DNA of 64,000 nt from contig JAOTON010002094.1 of NCBI GenBank assembly GCA_034440635.1, positions 186,001-250,000 of the forward strand. Reading direction: 5' to 3'. Source of the DNA: Lepas anatifera (lineage: Eukaryota > Arthropoda > Thecostraca > Lepadidae). Every line of letters starts with the position of its first letter. Within the stretch, counting starts at the first letter, position 1. The position numbers and the translations under genes were made by a program. This document shows, piece by piece, positions 35,440 to 48,764 of this stretch. The notes under the pieces are model-generated. The model worked only from the letters and a program-made list of their open reading frames with translations. It made no database searches and was not told the origin of the DNA.

Positions 35440-36690
35440 TGGGAACATTATGAGGGGCCCGGTTGCGGGCACAGAGGTTTAGGGTGGCCCACAGGGGGTC
35501 CACAAGCATACCAGGGGCCCGGGTGCAGCCGAAGGGCAGGGGGCCCATTAGCATGGCAGGGGCTCGTCTGCAACCACAGGGGGCCTTGCCAGCTCTAAGT
35601 AGGGGCCCGCCTCCGGCCACAAAGCGCCCAAAATTATCATAAGGGGGCCGGATTGCGGCTAAAGGCTCCGGGTGAACCATAGGGGCCCCGGCTGCAGCCA
35701 CAGGGGACTAGGTTAGAACACGGGTCCGCAATTATGCCAGGGGGTCCGGCTGCAGCCAAAGGAGGTTCAGGTAGACCACGGGGCCCGCACTCATGGCTGG
35801 GGTCGTACGAGGCCAAAGAGGAACCGGCACCTGCTAAGACCACAGGGGATCAGTTTCAATCACAAGGGCCCGGGTGGATCGCGGGTCCGCAATCATGGTA
35901 GGGTGTTCAGCTACAGCCACAGGGGGCCTGGTTGTACCACAGGGGACCCAAGACTGCCTGGAATAGGAACCAAGCTGCTATAACTGGGGGCCTGAGAATA
36001 TCGTGAGGCATAGGTGTAGGAACAGGGGGAGAACAGGGGCGTAGGCGTAGGAACAGGGGAACCAGGGGGCCATGCCCCCATCCCCCCTATATCGGGCCAA
36101 AAATCCTGATCTCAGTCAAAATGGGAGTATTTCGTGAGGGACCCGGTTTTGGACAGAGGTTTCGGATGGCCCAGAGGGGCCCGTAAAATGTCAGGGGACC
36201 TTTCTGCAGCCACAGGAAGTCAAGGTAGACCACTGGGCTCGCACTCATTGTAGGGTCCAGCTGTAGCCATACTAGGGCCCGGCTGCAGCCACAAGTCAGG
36301 ATCCCGTAAGCAGGGCAGGGAATCGTCTGCAGCCACATGAGACTCGTGCTTGCTGAGATTAGGGGCTAGGCTGCGGCTACAGGGGCCCTTGGTGGACCAC
36401 AGGGGCCCGCAAGCATGCCAGGGGGCCAGCTGCAGCCACATGAGGTCCAGGTAGACCACGGGGGCTCACGTCACGGGGTCCGGTTGCAGCCACAGGGGTC
36501 CCCCAATCAAGGCAACCCGAGACTGCCGGGCATAAGGGGCCGGCTGCAGTCACAATCGGCCTGAGAACGTCGCTAGGGGCCTGGTGGTGGATACAGAGGC
36601 TATGGGTGACCCGCAAAGGGCCTGCAAGCATTCCAGGGAGCCCGGGGGAGTCCGGCTGTATCCGCAGGGGCCCGCAACTTAGGATTGGGA
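35440..36690. repeat. GC-rich irregular minisatellite
   Basis: A degenerate phrase close to GGCTGCAGCCACAGGGGGCC recurs every 25-45 bp, mixed with CCCGGGTG and GGTAGACCACGGGG phrases. GGCTGCAGCC is itself a palindrome. A larger unit is visible: the stretch AACATTATGAGGGGCCCGG...CACAGAGGTTT (35445) recurs at 36126 and 36550. The open frames across it are low-complexity artefacts. Confidence 0.8.
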
Positions 36691-37652
<962 letters not shown>

Positions 37653-37879
37653 AGTGAGCAGTAAAGGAAAACAAACAACAAAATCAAGGAAGACATAAAA
37701 CAAAAGACAAATGAACAGATCAAATCCAAAATAAACAATGAAATAAGACATCAACGCAGTTGGTATTGGCAGCACCCAACTTAAAGGGAGATAGTTACTG
37801 CTTACGATAAATAGGACTGGTTTTTAGAGAAATTGATAGCCTTACCCAGGGGTACATAATTTAAGCAGATAAGAGGTGT

Positions 37880-38035
37880 ACCGGTAAAGTCGTCTAGAAA
37901 CGTTGACTTTGAGAGTGATTTAAGGCGTTTGCAGGCCAAATTCACGAAAATGAGAAAAGGACTACTGAAATAAATTTTAATGACCTTTTGATCTAGCCAT
38001 TAAAAAATTTTCGCGTTTCTCCCTTTAAGTGAACA
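37880..38035. repeat. Fragment related to the TTAA element at 42.5 kb
   Basis: GTTGACTTTGAGAGTGATTT through CTTTTGATCTAGCCAT to TCTCCCTTTAAG matches 42950-43085 in the same orientation. Confidence 0.7.
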
Positions 38036-38245
38036 GACGAATAAAATGGTGGTCAAAACAGAAAATACAGGCAAAAATATGGAGAGAACATAAGCATGCA
38101 TTGAAATACACCTAGAAATGAAAGAAAGGCAGTGACACTTTTTTAGCCTAGTATTAAGTATGTAGTTTATTAGTTTAAGTTAACTAAGTGAAGACTTTAA
38201 GGGGAAGTAGACTTTAATGAGAAGGTCAAAGTTAGGGGCCCACAT

Positions 38246-38375
<130 letters not shown>

Positions 38376-38659
38376 GACTGAATGCAAAATTTAGCACAAG
38401 CTTGTCTTCGGACCATGTTTCAAAATGAACAAAGGTAAAATAATTCTGTTGATTAATTTACAACAGCAAATACATGCTTATTTAAGACCGACAACTATTC
38501 AAGGTTCTGAATGAGTCAGAGGCCATCACTATTCTACTAAATGTATACAAATTTCAAAGTAGGAAGATAAATATATGCTCCAGTGCTGTTGTGAAAGGGC
38601 AATTCTCATTGCTAATACATTGGTACTACCCTTTTTCCTTTGCATGGCAGAGCAGCAAA

Positions 38660-39637
38660 TTACAAAGTTAATCAAAATTCTGACTAGACCATGAAAGCTC
38701 TGTATAGTTCTAAAGCCAGAATAATGAGCACCAGCCCCAAAATAATAAACAAACTATCCCTGCAAAGTGTGAATTAAGAGAGATTAATACATAGGTCAAT
38801 CAACACAGTGCTGAGGGTTTGGTTCTAATTTTGTTATGTCAGCATTCCAGAAAAATTATTGGTTTGGAATTCCTTATTTCAATTTACATTTGCAGGTGGA
38901 AGTACTAGTATGGAACATATGGCACGTTTCAACCATATTTATAAGAACTACTGAAGCCTGTGTGACTTTCACATTCTGTGTCAATGTATGGAAATCTAAA
39001 CATTTTATTCCCTAAATATATTGGCAGGGTATAATATAAGGAAGAAGATTTTTACCTGCAATTACTATGCAATTCTGTGAAAGCTCTTAAAAATACGACC
39101 ATAATGCCAAAATTCGGATACACAATTTCCACGGCTCTGTCCTGTACAAAAGAGAATGATAACACGTATATCCCGAAAAGAAAAACATACGCATTTCGAT
39201 CACAATTATGAAAAAAGGCAGCACCCACCGCCACATATATCAGCAACCAATAAATAATCAATTTCCTTCCGCTGCCCAGCCTTCTTTTTTTTACAGAACA
39301 TCAAGCATGCGCCGAAAATGTTTCAGCTGCACCGCTTATGAATCGTAAAAGAGATGAAAATATTGGATCGAAGAAACTGAACTTCTCTGGATATTAAAAA
39401 AACGCAATATTTCCTTAAAAATTGTCTTGAAACTATGTTTTGAGAAAAATTAAAATATTCAATTGTTACAACTTAATTCAAAACGGCAGATATAGGCTTT
39501 TTAGGATACACAACCATCGAAGGTTCCAAATGTGTCAGAAATCGTCACTATTCTACTCCGTGTATGTAGAATTCATTGTATGAAAAAAATATGCTATCTG
39601 GCAACATATGTGAAGCCAGCTACCTCGTTAACCGCTG
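38660..39637. repeat. Dispersed repeat J, copy 2, ending in the family I terminus
   Basis: Reverse complement of 22430-23430. Its right end reads GCTATCTGGCAACATATGTG then AAGCCAGCTACCTCGTTA, which is the family I inverted terminus. This suggests J is the interior of a longer element that shares termini with I. Confidence 0.85.
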
Positions 39638-39654
39638 CTTGGCCTTAGTAGGGG

Positions 39655-39925
39655 AGCCCTATGGAAACGCCCACAGTTAAAAACGCCCACAAATTGATTC
39701 GACCACACAACGTAAGACCCACGGCTTTAAACGTCCAAACTAAAACTGCCCACGGCTTAAATCGCCCACAAATTGAAATACCCACGGATTAAAGGGCCCA
39801 CAAATGCTCCCATAAGGGGATTTCAAACCACCCACGACTAAAAACGCCCACACATTAAAATACCCACATTCAAATGCTTAAAGCGCCCACAATTCAAAAA
39901 GGCCACGAAGCAAATCACCCACATA
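39655..39925. repeat. Irregular minisatellite of CGCCCACA units
   Basis: A unit of roughly 16-20 bp, consensus near TTAAAACGCCCACAAATTG, repeats about 14 times with drift (GCCCACGGCTTAAA, ACCCACATTC and so on). Unrelated to the other arrays here. Confidence 0.8.
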
Positions 39926-40263
39926 ACTGTGCGTCATATCACGTGCTCAATAGTATATGAAAATGCCGCTAGGTGGCTAGCAAAGCTCTCATGGGAGTGC
40001 ACGACGGGATAGGTATTTGGATATTTGTGTCAAAAAAATATGCTGCAAAGGTAAAGTACTCCAAGGCGGATTTGTGCCGCCGGTTTTCCCGCGCTTTCGC
40101 AAGGGCAATGAAAACACAGAAGGGTTCGATGACCCTGTTTGCGCGGGATCCATGGGCGTATTGAGAATTTGTAAAGAGGAGGGTTGGTTCGTTAGGCTTT
40201 GTTGGGATGATGTACCTGAGCCAGAGAGCGCAGTTCTTAACCAGGTACCTATAAGGGTGCCCT

Positions 40264-40562
40264 GAGTCAGGGGCGGACGCAGATCCGAGTTTTGGGGGGG
40301 GCAAAACCCATGTCTATCTCTCCTCTTGGGGAAGGGGGATTGGGACGTGCGATTTTTTTTAGATACCACGTGGGGAATAACGGCGTTATATTTTTGGCGG
40401 GGGAACGTGGGACGCAAAGTACAGCGCGGCTCCGACGCGACCTACCCCAGAGTCCACTGCGAAATCGACGGCGGCGGCGTCGGGGGGAGGGGGCGGCGGC
40501 GGCGTCGGGGGGGCGACGGCGGCGGCGTTGGGGGGCGAGGGGACGGCGGCGGCGGCGAGATG
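40264..40562. repeat. GGCGGAC-type repeat end followed by GGCGGC-rich array
   Basis: GGGGCGGACGCAGATCC at 40270 resembles family H ends. 40455-40562 is a very G-rich array of GGCGGCGGCGTCGGGGGG-like units, with G-quadruplex potential on this strand. The 95-codon Arg/Gly frame is an artefact. Confidence 0.65.
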
Positions 40563-40915
40563 GCGCTGAACAGACCTAATATAAGCTACCTCTCGAATGC
40601 ATGATCGCTACCCTGGGGGATTTATTTTTACTCTATTTCCAGCTGGGAGCAGATTCTGCCCACCTCTCAGGTTTTTCCATAGTATCTCCGCAACGGTTTG
40701 AGATAGGCTCTTGAAATTTGGTGACTTTTCTTACAACTAAGTAGCACATATTCCCTGAGATTTTTGAAAATATATATGTGCCTCAGGCGGCGCTATGGCT
40801 CGCTAATCTGGGGGTTTATCCCGAAGCCGAGCATTGTCGCCTGCGCTTCGTTTGTCCTACAATAAAGCTGTCCGTTGCGAATTGGCAGCAGTTGTAATGT
40901 TTGAATGTTATTACT

Positions 40916-41551
40916 GAGATATAGGAGGACAGTTGATGTATATTTTGATATAATTTTGGCCATAGGCGGTTCCAGAAGCTCAAAATGCGGGGTTTACAAT
41001 GTTATCCATCCAAACTCTTCCAAAGTAAATAGATTGCGTACAGAATCTTCGGGAAGGGTAAACATAACCATGCTTTGATCACATATGTGTATTTAATGAT
41101 TATAAGAAGCCATAGGCGTGCTCAGGTACCGTAATTAGGGGGTTCACTCGCACTCAAGCTCGTTTTAGTGTTGTGTGTGCATTGAATGGGACAAAGCATT
41201 GCAACTATGCATTTAGTTCTAGGACCAAATGAGATTTGGAATGACAGTTGATGTGTATTTTGGTATATTTTTGGCCATAGGCGGTTCCAGGAGCTCAAAA
41301 TGGGTTGTCTACAATGTTATCCATTCGAACTCTTCCAAAGTGAATATAAACTGCCTACGGAATGGACGGGAGGGGTAAAAATAAGGATATATTGACCCCA
41401 TCTGTGTATTATATGATAATAGGATATCATATGCGCGCTCAGGTACCGTAATTAGGGGATTCGCTATCTTTCAAGCGTATTTTAGTGTCGTGTCTGCATT
41501 GAATGAGGCAAAGCATCGTAGATATTTGCCTTTAGTCTTAACACCAAATGG
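40916..41551. repeat. Tandem duplication, two units of about 315 bp
   Basis: Unit 1 (40916-41230) and unit 2 (41231-41551) align throughout: GACAGTTGATGTRTATTTTG, GGCCATAGGCGGTTCCAG, ACAATGTTATCCATYC, CTCAGGTACCGTAATTAGGG and GCATTGAATG. They differ at many sites, so the duplication is old or the units came from an ancient satellite. No coding frame. Confidence 0.9.
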
Positions 41552-42523
41552 ACACCATTCATCCATAGGCGGATCCAGGAGTGTTCCCCGGTTCGGCCAG
41601 GGGTAGATAAAGGCAGGGTAATTTGAAAAATATTCATACCTGAAAGGCAGGGTAATTTGTGTCTTACCACACTATTCAGCCTCCCTGAATCCACTTCTGA
41701 CATATTTTCGATATTTGAGCACTTTGCTTGACATCAGAGATATTACACTGTACCTGGCGTGTGCATTTCTGCAAAAAATATATGAAAACAATTTATATAA
41801 TCCCCCATATTTCTGGCCCTAAAACCGCCCTTGAATTTTGAATTTCACCTAAGTGAGGGATTTGACCATTTCCAAGCAATTCCCTGTCAATCCATACTAG
41901 TTTCGTGAAAATCAAGCCTAAGAGACAGGACCTTCGGGTAATCTAAACAAGGCAAAATGTATATTTTGAACCCCCTTCCCTCAGTTTTCAAAATTTTGAA
42001 ATTATCATTTAAAAAAATGGAGTTAAGCCTGAGAGGAATCGATTGCAGTTTAAGTTTTTAAAATCAAGCGGGTAGATTTCGAGATCTTAGGGGGCGGAAG
42101 CTCCTCCTGTTGGAAATAGAGGTAGCCGGGAGCCCGTTGGAAATAGTGTTAAGATTTAATTGCTCGACAGACCCATAGTGGATGCACCTTTTTCAAAAAA
42201 ATTATCCGGCCTTTCGGGGGCCAAAAGATAGTTTGGCACCCCTTCCAGCGCTTTGGGGGAGGAGTAATGGCCGGAACGCCCTCCCCCGCGTCCGCCAATG
42301 CTCTGAGTCACATTGTGAGTTGCCGCTTCTCGTTTCCTTTGGGAGGCGAGGGATAAGTTTATAAAGTGATATTTGGGAAAGGTGGAAAGCTGAGAAGATT
42401 TACGGGCACCGAGTGCAGTGGATGCCTCAGGTCCACCTTTTGTCACTGACTTATTCCCCAGTGGCACGCATTCTGCTGAAAAATTTATTTAAATCGTTTA
42501 GCAGGAGTAGAAGAATATTTTAA
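41552..42523. other. No gene seen; one GGCGGATCC end
   Basis: CATAGGCGGATCCAGGAG at 41564 is a family H terminus without a clear partner. CCGCCAATG at 42292 may be a mutated end. Remainder unremarkable. Confidence 0.5.
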
Positions 42524-43873
42524 CCCGCACCCCACCGGGGGTCCGGTGCCAACTTCGCCCCACCGGGGCATCGATGCTTCCCCTCTAACTCCGAAAATAT
42601 GGGGATGAGTGCGAATCTGCAAAGTGAATTAGATAGCTTGTGTGAATTCAGTAATATTTTAATTCGCATGTTTAAGCGCTTAGATCAATGGTTTGACCTC
42701 CAGAGGTCAACTTAGATCAAGATAGGCTATTTCTACTAAAATATGAAATGCGAAAGAAACCTTGGCATAGCTCTCATGCCATTAGAGCTATTGAGATTTG
42801 ATAAAAAATAAACATTCGAAAGGAAAATGACAGGGTTTTTTCCGCTAGGTGGCATATAATGAACTCCCGCCAGTGTTTTGACCTCCAGAGGTCACCACGT
42901 GACCTAATATACCCTAAGGTCACGAAAGTCAGAAAGTGACCTTGCCGTAGGACTTTGAGTTTGACTTTGAGAGCAATTTTAAGCATTTTCAGGCCGAATT
43001 CGCAAAAATGAGAATATGGACTTCTGAAACAACTTTTGTGACCTTTTGATCTAGCCAATAAAATTTGTTCGCGTATCTCTCTTTAAGAAACCTGAGCATA
43101 GCTCTCACGCCATTAGAGCTATTGAGATCAAGCAAAAATAGTTTGATAGGAAAATGCCAGGACTTTCTCCGCTATGTGAAACATAATAACCTCCCGCCAG
43201 AGGTTTGACCTCCAGAGGGTACCTCGTGACTTAATATGACTTGAGGTCTCGAAAAGTAAGAAAGTGACCGCGTTGTATATCAAATGAAAACCAGTAACAA
43301 GACACACACGATGACGTTTGATTCAGCGCTCTAGCTTGATTAGGTCAAAAGCTATCGTCAAAATACTGTTTTTGCCCCTGGTGACATGTGAGGACGTCGG
43401 ATAGGTCAAAAGGAAAATATTGCCCATGGGATCCGTGAAGGGGTGTCCAAAAACGCTTTTATGAGCAAGATAAACATTGACATTAATTTTTGTGGCTTTT
43501 AAATAAAAAGACAGCTTTTCCCATGCTTTTTCAATGGAATAGTTCACCTCGTGACCTGTCCTCAGGTCACGAAATCAAAAAATCCCGGATATGCATTTTG
43601 AGGACCCTGAAGGTTTCATGAAGTACACGAAGCTTCAAATGGATCGGCTTAGAAATGTAGCTATGATAGAGCTCAAAAGTTGAAGTGAGGTGACCTTGGT
43701 TGACCTCGCCTGGTGACCTGACCTAGTGTGACCCAGAGTAAAAAAATTCAGGGATGATGGGAAAATGATTTGGTGAGAGAAAGACTCCTCAACTGCGGTG
43801 CTGTGCCCCGCTGTTTTTCTGTTATTCCGGAAAAACCTTAGGGAGGCCATCGATGCCCCCGGTGGGGCGAGGG
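42524..43873. mobile_element. 1.35-kb TTAA-flanked AGGTCA-rich element (family E)
   Basis: TTAA at 42520-42523 and 43874-43877. The left end CCCGCACCCCACCGGGG and the right end CCCCGGTGGGGCGAGGG are imperfect inverted repeats, each followed inward by GCATCGATG or CATCGATGC and C/G-rich hairpins. The interior has many TGACCT/AGGTCA motifs and an internal duplication (the AAACCTTGGCATAGCTCTC region at 42755 and 43087). No transposase frame. Confidence 0.72.
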
Positions 43874-43985
43874 TTAAGCTATTGACCTTATGAAGGGTAA
43901 TAGTTGTAGTGCTTAACCCAAGTAAGGGGCGTCACCAAGGAGGGTAGAGTAAATAAGAGACCCTATGAGGACGTCAAAAGTGACA

Positions 43986-44299
43986 AAGGTGGATCCAGGA
44001 TTTCCAATCAGGGGGTATACATAATCGGAATAGGGTGGTAGTTAGAGCCGCAAACATTATCGGGATGGGGCACCATGCGTACCAGGAACGAGTTGGGGCA
44101 CATCCTATCACGGGAGCACCGATACTAGCATTCTAGGGGAGGGGCGTCCGAGGTGGAAGCAGTGGTGAATACAAGAAGGGGGGCTTGGAGGGGTCAAGCC
44201 CCTTGTACTGTCAGACTGCCTGTAGATAATGCGTTGCACACAATGGCGGGCAAGGCTTGAGCATGAATTACTATAATGATTTACTGGATCCGCCACTGA
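43986..44299. mobile_element. Probable family H element
   Basis: AAAGGTGGATCCAGGATTTC at the left and TACTGGATCCGCCACTGATG at the right are inverted. Flanks do not show a clean duplication. No coding frame. Confidence 0.6.
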
Positions 44300-44679
44300 T
44301 GAGAAGTGACATTTCAGGGGGCACCATTAATCTTTGAAGAAGAGACGTGACCATTTCAGGAGGAGCCGGGGAGGCGATCTTGCCCCTTCCTCGCCCCCGC
44401 AGGGGCGCAGCCAGGGGGGCACAGGGGGCACGTGCCCCCCATCGGTCCCGGGGTGCCCTTTTGATTGCCAGGTGGTGTACCCTCTTTGGACCGTGCCGCT
44501 CGAAATTTAGTGCCCTACGCCGTTGAGTCTAGATGGAACTAGGCTGCATTTAGCGATTTAAGCGATTGTTTGACAATTAAGTGCCTTTTTGGTCAGTTAG
44601 GGCATTCTGTCACCTTTCCAAGCACCCGGGAAGAGTATAGGCACGTAATCCGTTTCCAGATAATGCCTTATCGTCTCCA

Positions 44680-46332
44680 AGCTCATCTGGTGCCCCTTGG
44701 AGCTGATCATGTGCCCTCTGAGCGGATCTGATGCCCGCGTAGTCAATCTGGTGCCCCCCTGAGAAAATAAGTGTGCCTTCTGAACCTATATAATACTCTC
44801 TGAGTTAGTTTGATGCCTCCGAGCTTGCCTGGTGTCCTTTTAGCTGTTCTAGTGCCCCTTGAGCTGATCCGGGCCCCTTGAGCTTATTTAATGCCTCCCG
44901 GGGTTGATCTACTGTCCAGGGGTGCAGCCAGGGGGCACATGGGGCGCGTGCCCCCATCACTGCCGGGGTGCCCTTTTGATTGTCAGGTGGTGTACCCAGT
45001 TTGGGCCGTGCCGCTCGAAATTTAGTTCCCTACGCCGTTGAACCTAGATGTAACTGGACCGCATGTAGCGATTGAAACTATTGTTGGACAACTTAATACC
45101 TTTTTTCGGTCAGCTAGGGCATTCTGTCGCCTTTCCAAGCACCCGGGAAGAGTATGGGCACCTAGTATGTGTTCACCTAATTCCTCATCGTCGCCAATAA
45201 TCGTACGGGTGAAGCTAATCTGGTGCTCCTTGAGCTCATCTCGTGGCCTCTCAGCTGGTATTGGCCCCTTGAGCTGATTACTTGCCTTCTAAGCTGATCT
45301 GGTGCCCCTGAGTCAATCGAGTGCCCCACTGATCAAATGATTGTGCCTCCTGAACCTATATAATGCCCTCTGAGTTAGTCTAATGCCTCCGAGACTGCTT
45401 GGTGCCCTAATAGCTGATTTAGTGCCCCTTGAGCTGATTCGGGCCCCCGAGCTGACCTCGTGCCTCCCAAAGTTGATTCTGTCTCCTAAGTCAATATAGT
45501 GCCTCTTCAGCTGGTTAGGTGCCCCCTCAGCTGATTATTGATGTCTCCTTAGATAGCCTGGCGCCCCCTGAGCTGGTTTGGTGGGCCCTGAGCCCACCTT
45601 GTGTCCCCTGAGCTGTTATGTTGCTCCCTGAGCTGATTTAGGCTCATGCCATAGTCTGGGGGGCTGGGAGCTGATCTGGCCCCCGAGCGGATCGATCTGG
45701 TGCCACCTGAGCTGCACTAATGCCCCTGAGTCGATCTGGTGCCTCCTGAGCCCATCTGATGCCCTCTGAGCTAGTTTGGTGCCCCCTGAGCTAATCTGGT
45801 GCCCTTTAAGCTGATCTGGGCCTCCTTACGTGATTTCATGAGTAGCTCTAAAGCTCTGAGCTGAGCTGGGCGCACAGGGGCTGGTGAGGGCCCCTGAGAT
45901 GGTATGGGGCTCCTGAGCTGATTAAGTGCCTCCTGACTTGATCTGGTATTCCCGAGCTGATCTGGGCCCCGAGTTGGTCGGGGACCACTTATCTGATTGT
46001 TTGTCCCCGAGGCTGATATGGTGCCCTATGGGCCGATCTGGTGTTCCCTGAGCGGCTCTGGGGATTTTGAACTGCTTGGGCCCCGAGCTGGTGGAGGATT
46101 CCTGGGCTGATTTAGTGGCCATGACTTGATCTTGCCCCCTGACCTGACTTGAGGTTCCTGAACTCATCTGGGGCCTCAAGAGCTGATCTGGGGCCCAAGA
46201 GCGGATCTAGGTTCTGAGGGTACCCTGAGCTGGTCTGGGCGCTGAGCTTGTAAGAGCCCTTTAAGTTGGCTTGAGGCCCCCTGAGGTAATCTGGCGCCTT
46301 AAACTGTTCTGGGGCTTCTTGAACTGGTTTAA
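44680..46332. repeat. 20-bp minisatellite with higher-order structure, block 1
   Basis: The unit is near CTGAGCTGATCTGGTGCCCC, repeated dozens of times with heavy drift. Specific runs of variant units (for example GGGCTGGTGAGGGCCCCTGA, then GTATTCCCGAGCTGATC, then TTTGAACTG) recur in the same order in block 2, so blocks of units were copied together. This block was cut by the TTAA element at 46333. Confidence 0.88.
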
Positions 46333-47185
46333 CACGCACATTGACGGGGGGCGGGTACCCGCCCCCCTCGGGTTTTTCGGAGACAGCAGAAAAACGGCGG
46401 CGCGCAGCGCCGCCGTACTTTGTATACCTTTTCCCTCATCATTTTTGCAACTTCTGTGAAAATTGTAAGGATAGGTCATCTCAGGTCAGGTCACCAGTAC
46501 AGGTCAAGTGACCCGACCTCAAAAAAAGTTTAAGATAGCATAAGTCGGAGCAGGATGAACTTATCCAATTGAAACTTATATCACATAATGGGCTCACCAA
46601 GTTCTCTAAAATATGTTCCGGTATTTTTGATATTGATGACCTAAGGTCAGGTACAAAGCATGACCTCTCCATTGGTAATACATGGGAAATATGGTTTTTA
46701 CTGAATAACTCAGTAACAGATGGTGATAGAGCGTTTATTTTAGCTTCAATAGACTCGGCTTGGCTTTGCGGTTCTAATGATATGCATTTTATATAATTTG
46801 ACCCTGACCTGACCTCAGGTCAGGTCAAATCTTTGATTTGACCTAGCAAGGTCAAATCATATATCATTCGATTCGGCTTGCTGCGAGGATTCATAGAGTT
46901 TAAGTCGTTTTGCTCTAGCTTTACTTGTTCAGATGTAATGGCCGAAAAACTTAATTTACATGTTATCCCTATGACGGCATGTGACGGCATGTTTTTGACC
47001 TCTGGTGACCTTAAATGTGACCTGACAAAAAAATGGTTCAAATATTTTCGATGGAGAAGCGGCTGGGCTACCCAACGCCGTTCACTGTTTTTTGCTACCT
47101 ACCGTGGTTCTCGAGATCTTAGGGGGGCGGGTACCCGCCCCCCTCGTCAATCCGAAGGTGGCTCAGACCCCCGTCAATGCGCGTG
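46333..47185. mobile_element. 853-bp TTAA element with terminal palindromes (family A), empty site known
   Basis: TTAA flanks it at 46329-46332 and 47186-47189. Ends CACGCACATTGACGGGG and CCCCGTCAATGCGCGTG are inverted repeats. A perfect 22-bp palindrome centred on GTAC lies near each end (46346-46367 and 47122-47143). A GGCGGCGCG-CGCCGCC stem is at 46396-46416. The right end also holds a second, inner GTCAAT copy about 36 bp in. The paralogous array block reads straight through at about 49730 (CTGGTTTAGGGCCCTATG), giving the pre-insertion site. AGGTCA-rich, no frame. Confidence 0.92.
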
Positions 47186-47532
47186 TTAAAGCCCTATGAG
47201 CCTATCTGTGGCCCATTGAGCTAGTCTGATGACCTCATCTCTGGGACCAATGAGCTAGTCTAGTCCCTGGGTGAAGCATGAGCTGCTCTGTGGCCCTGAT
47301 CTACATCAGGGGCCCCTTAGGTGGTCTTGAATAGACAGATTATAAGAACACAAGGCCAACTCCCATCATCTCGGGGCGGAGTCACTGAGCTAGTCTAGTC
47401 CCTGGAAGCACAACAGGCGGATGGGGGAAGCTGCTCTGGAGGCCTCTGATTCACACTTGGAGGCCCCAGAGCTGGTCTTGAATAGATGGGGAATAAGAAC
47501 ACGATGGAAACTCCCCTTGTAACCTAGGCAAC
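47186..47532. repeat. Continuation of array block 1 after the insertion
   Basis: Matches 49736-50080 almost phrase for phrase (CCCATTGAGCTAGTCTGA, AGAACACAAGGCCAACTCCC, GATGGAAACTCCCCTTGTAA). Confidence 0.88.
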
Positions 47533-48764
47533 CCTGGTTAGATAGGCAACCCACAAAGATACGGCAATTGTTTTGCTTCATGACACAGGACTTCAAATGG
47601 TATACAACATGACCTTGACATGTCGTTATTTGACCCTGAACCGAAGTCATTGACCTCAGGTCATGGTCAAATATAAGAGTATCCTGTAACCTAAGAAGGC
47701 AATGTTGCATGCCATTCGTCTCGTTGACCTGGAACAAACACATAAATGCCACCAGATGTCTTATAAAATGCCGCCATATATCTTATTAAATGCCGCCAGA
47801 TATGGGACTCTGCTCCGCCAGATGAACCCTGTCCGTTTCCTTGGTGAGGCAAGATGAGGCTCCCCTTTCACGCATAGACACATTGTTACAGTGGCAATAA
47901 ACGTGAAATCAAACGGAAATAACTACTTCTGAAAGGCCCTGCAGAGAAAAAATCAGTTAGTGCCCAAGCACCTTATATCAAGTCGAGTTAATGCAGTAAC
48001 ATTCTTTTGTAGAACATACTAACTCCACCAGGGCTCTCCCGGTACCCGTCACCTTCTGGGGGAGAAGAACAAGGCCGACAGTTCAGGTAGCAGGGTGGTC
48101 TTGATGTAAGGTCAAAGGCATAAATTACCCCAACAAGGCAATAGCATGCATGACCATGATTATTAGTATGAGCCGAATGGTCTCCATGACAACAAAATAA
48201 TAGTTATACTGCGTTTAATTGAAAATTTTTAACACTCAGATAATTTTGTTTACCCTTGGTGACCACTGCTGACATGGCTATGGACCTAACCGGACATCTG
48301 TTTGTGACATATCACATTTTTCAATTGAACAGCTTTTGAATGTTATCCAGAAATTTCGTCTTGCATTTCTAAGAGCGAGTTAGATTTCCACTTCGAAAAA
48401 TCACTATGCATGGGCATAGGGATGACCTCATAACTCAGCGACCTGACCTGACCTAGCTAGGTATTTTTTGTCAAAAATTTTAAAAATTTGTCAGGTAGCA
48501 GATACGCATACTGAAATTGCCTTAATACAAATACTTTTGGAATTATTTGCAAGAGAAACTGAGAGTAGCAGGTCCAATGGAACTCGCAATAGGTGCCGGA
48601 CAACAAGCACCAGAGACGAAATTTTCACTTGCCTATGGTCGAAGTTTTTTTGCAAGGTAGAAAAATATCATCTGCACTCAAAGTCTCCATTTTAACCCTA
48701 GAATCACCTCCTGAGTGGCAATAGGTCTATTCAAAAAAATATTTCACCATCATTATCATCCCCC
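47533..48764. other. No gene seen; AGGTCA-containing spacer
   Basis: Scattered TGACCT motifs; no element ends resolved. Confidence 0.5.

Noticed and set aside
40292..40604. Arg/Gly-rich frames
   Set aside because: Produced by the GGCGGC-rich array; low complexity in all frames.
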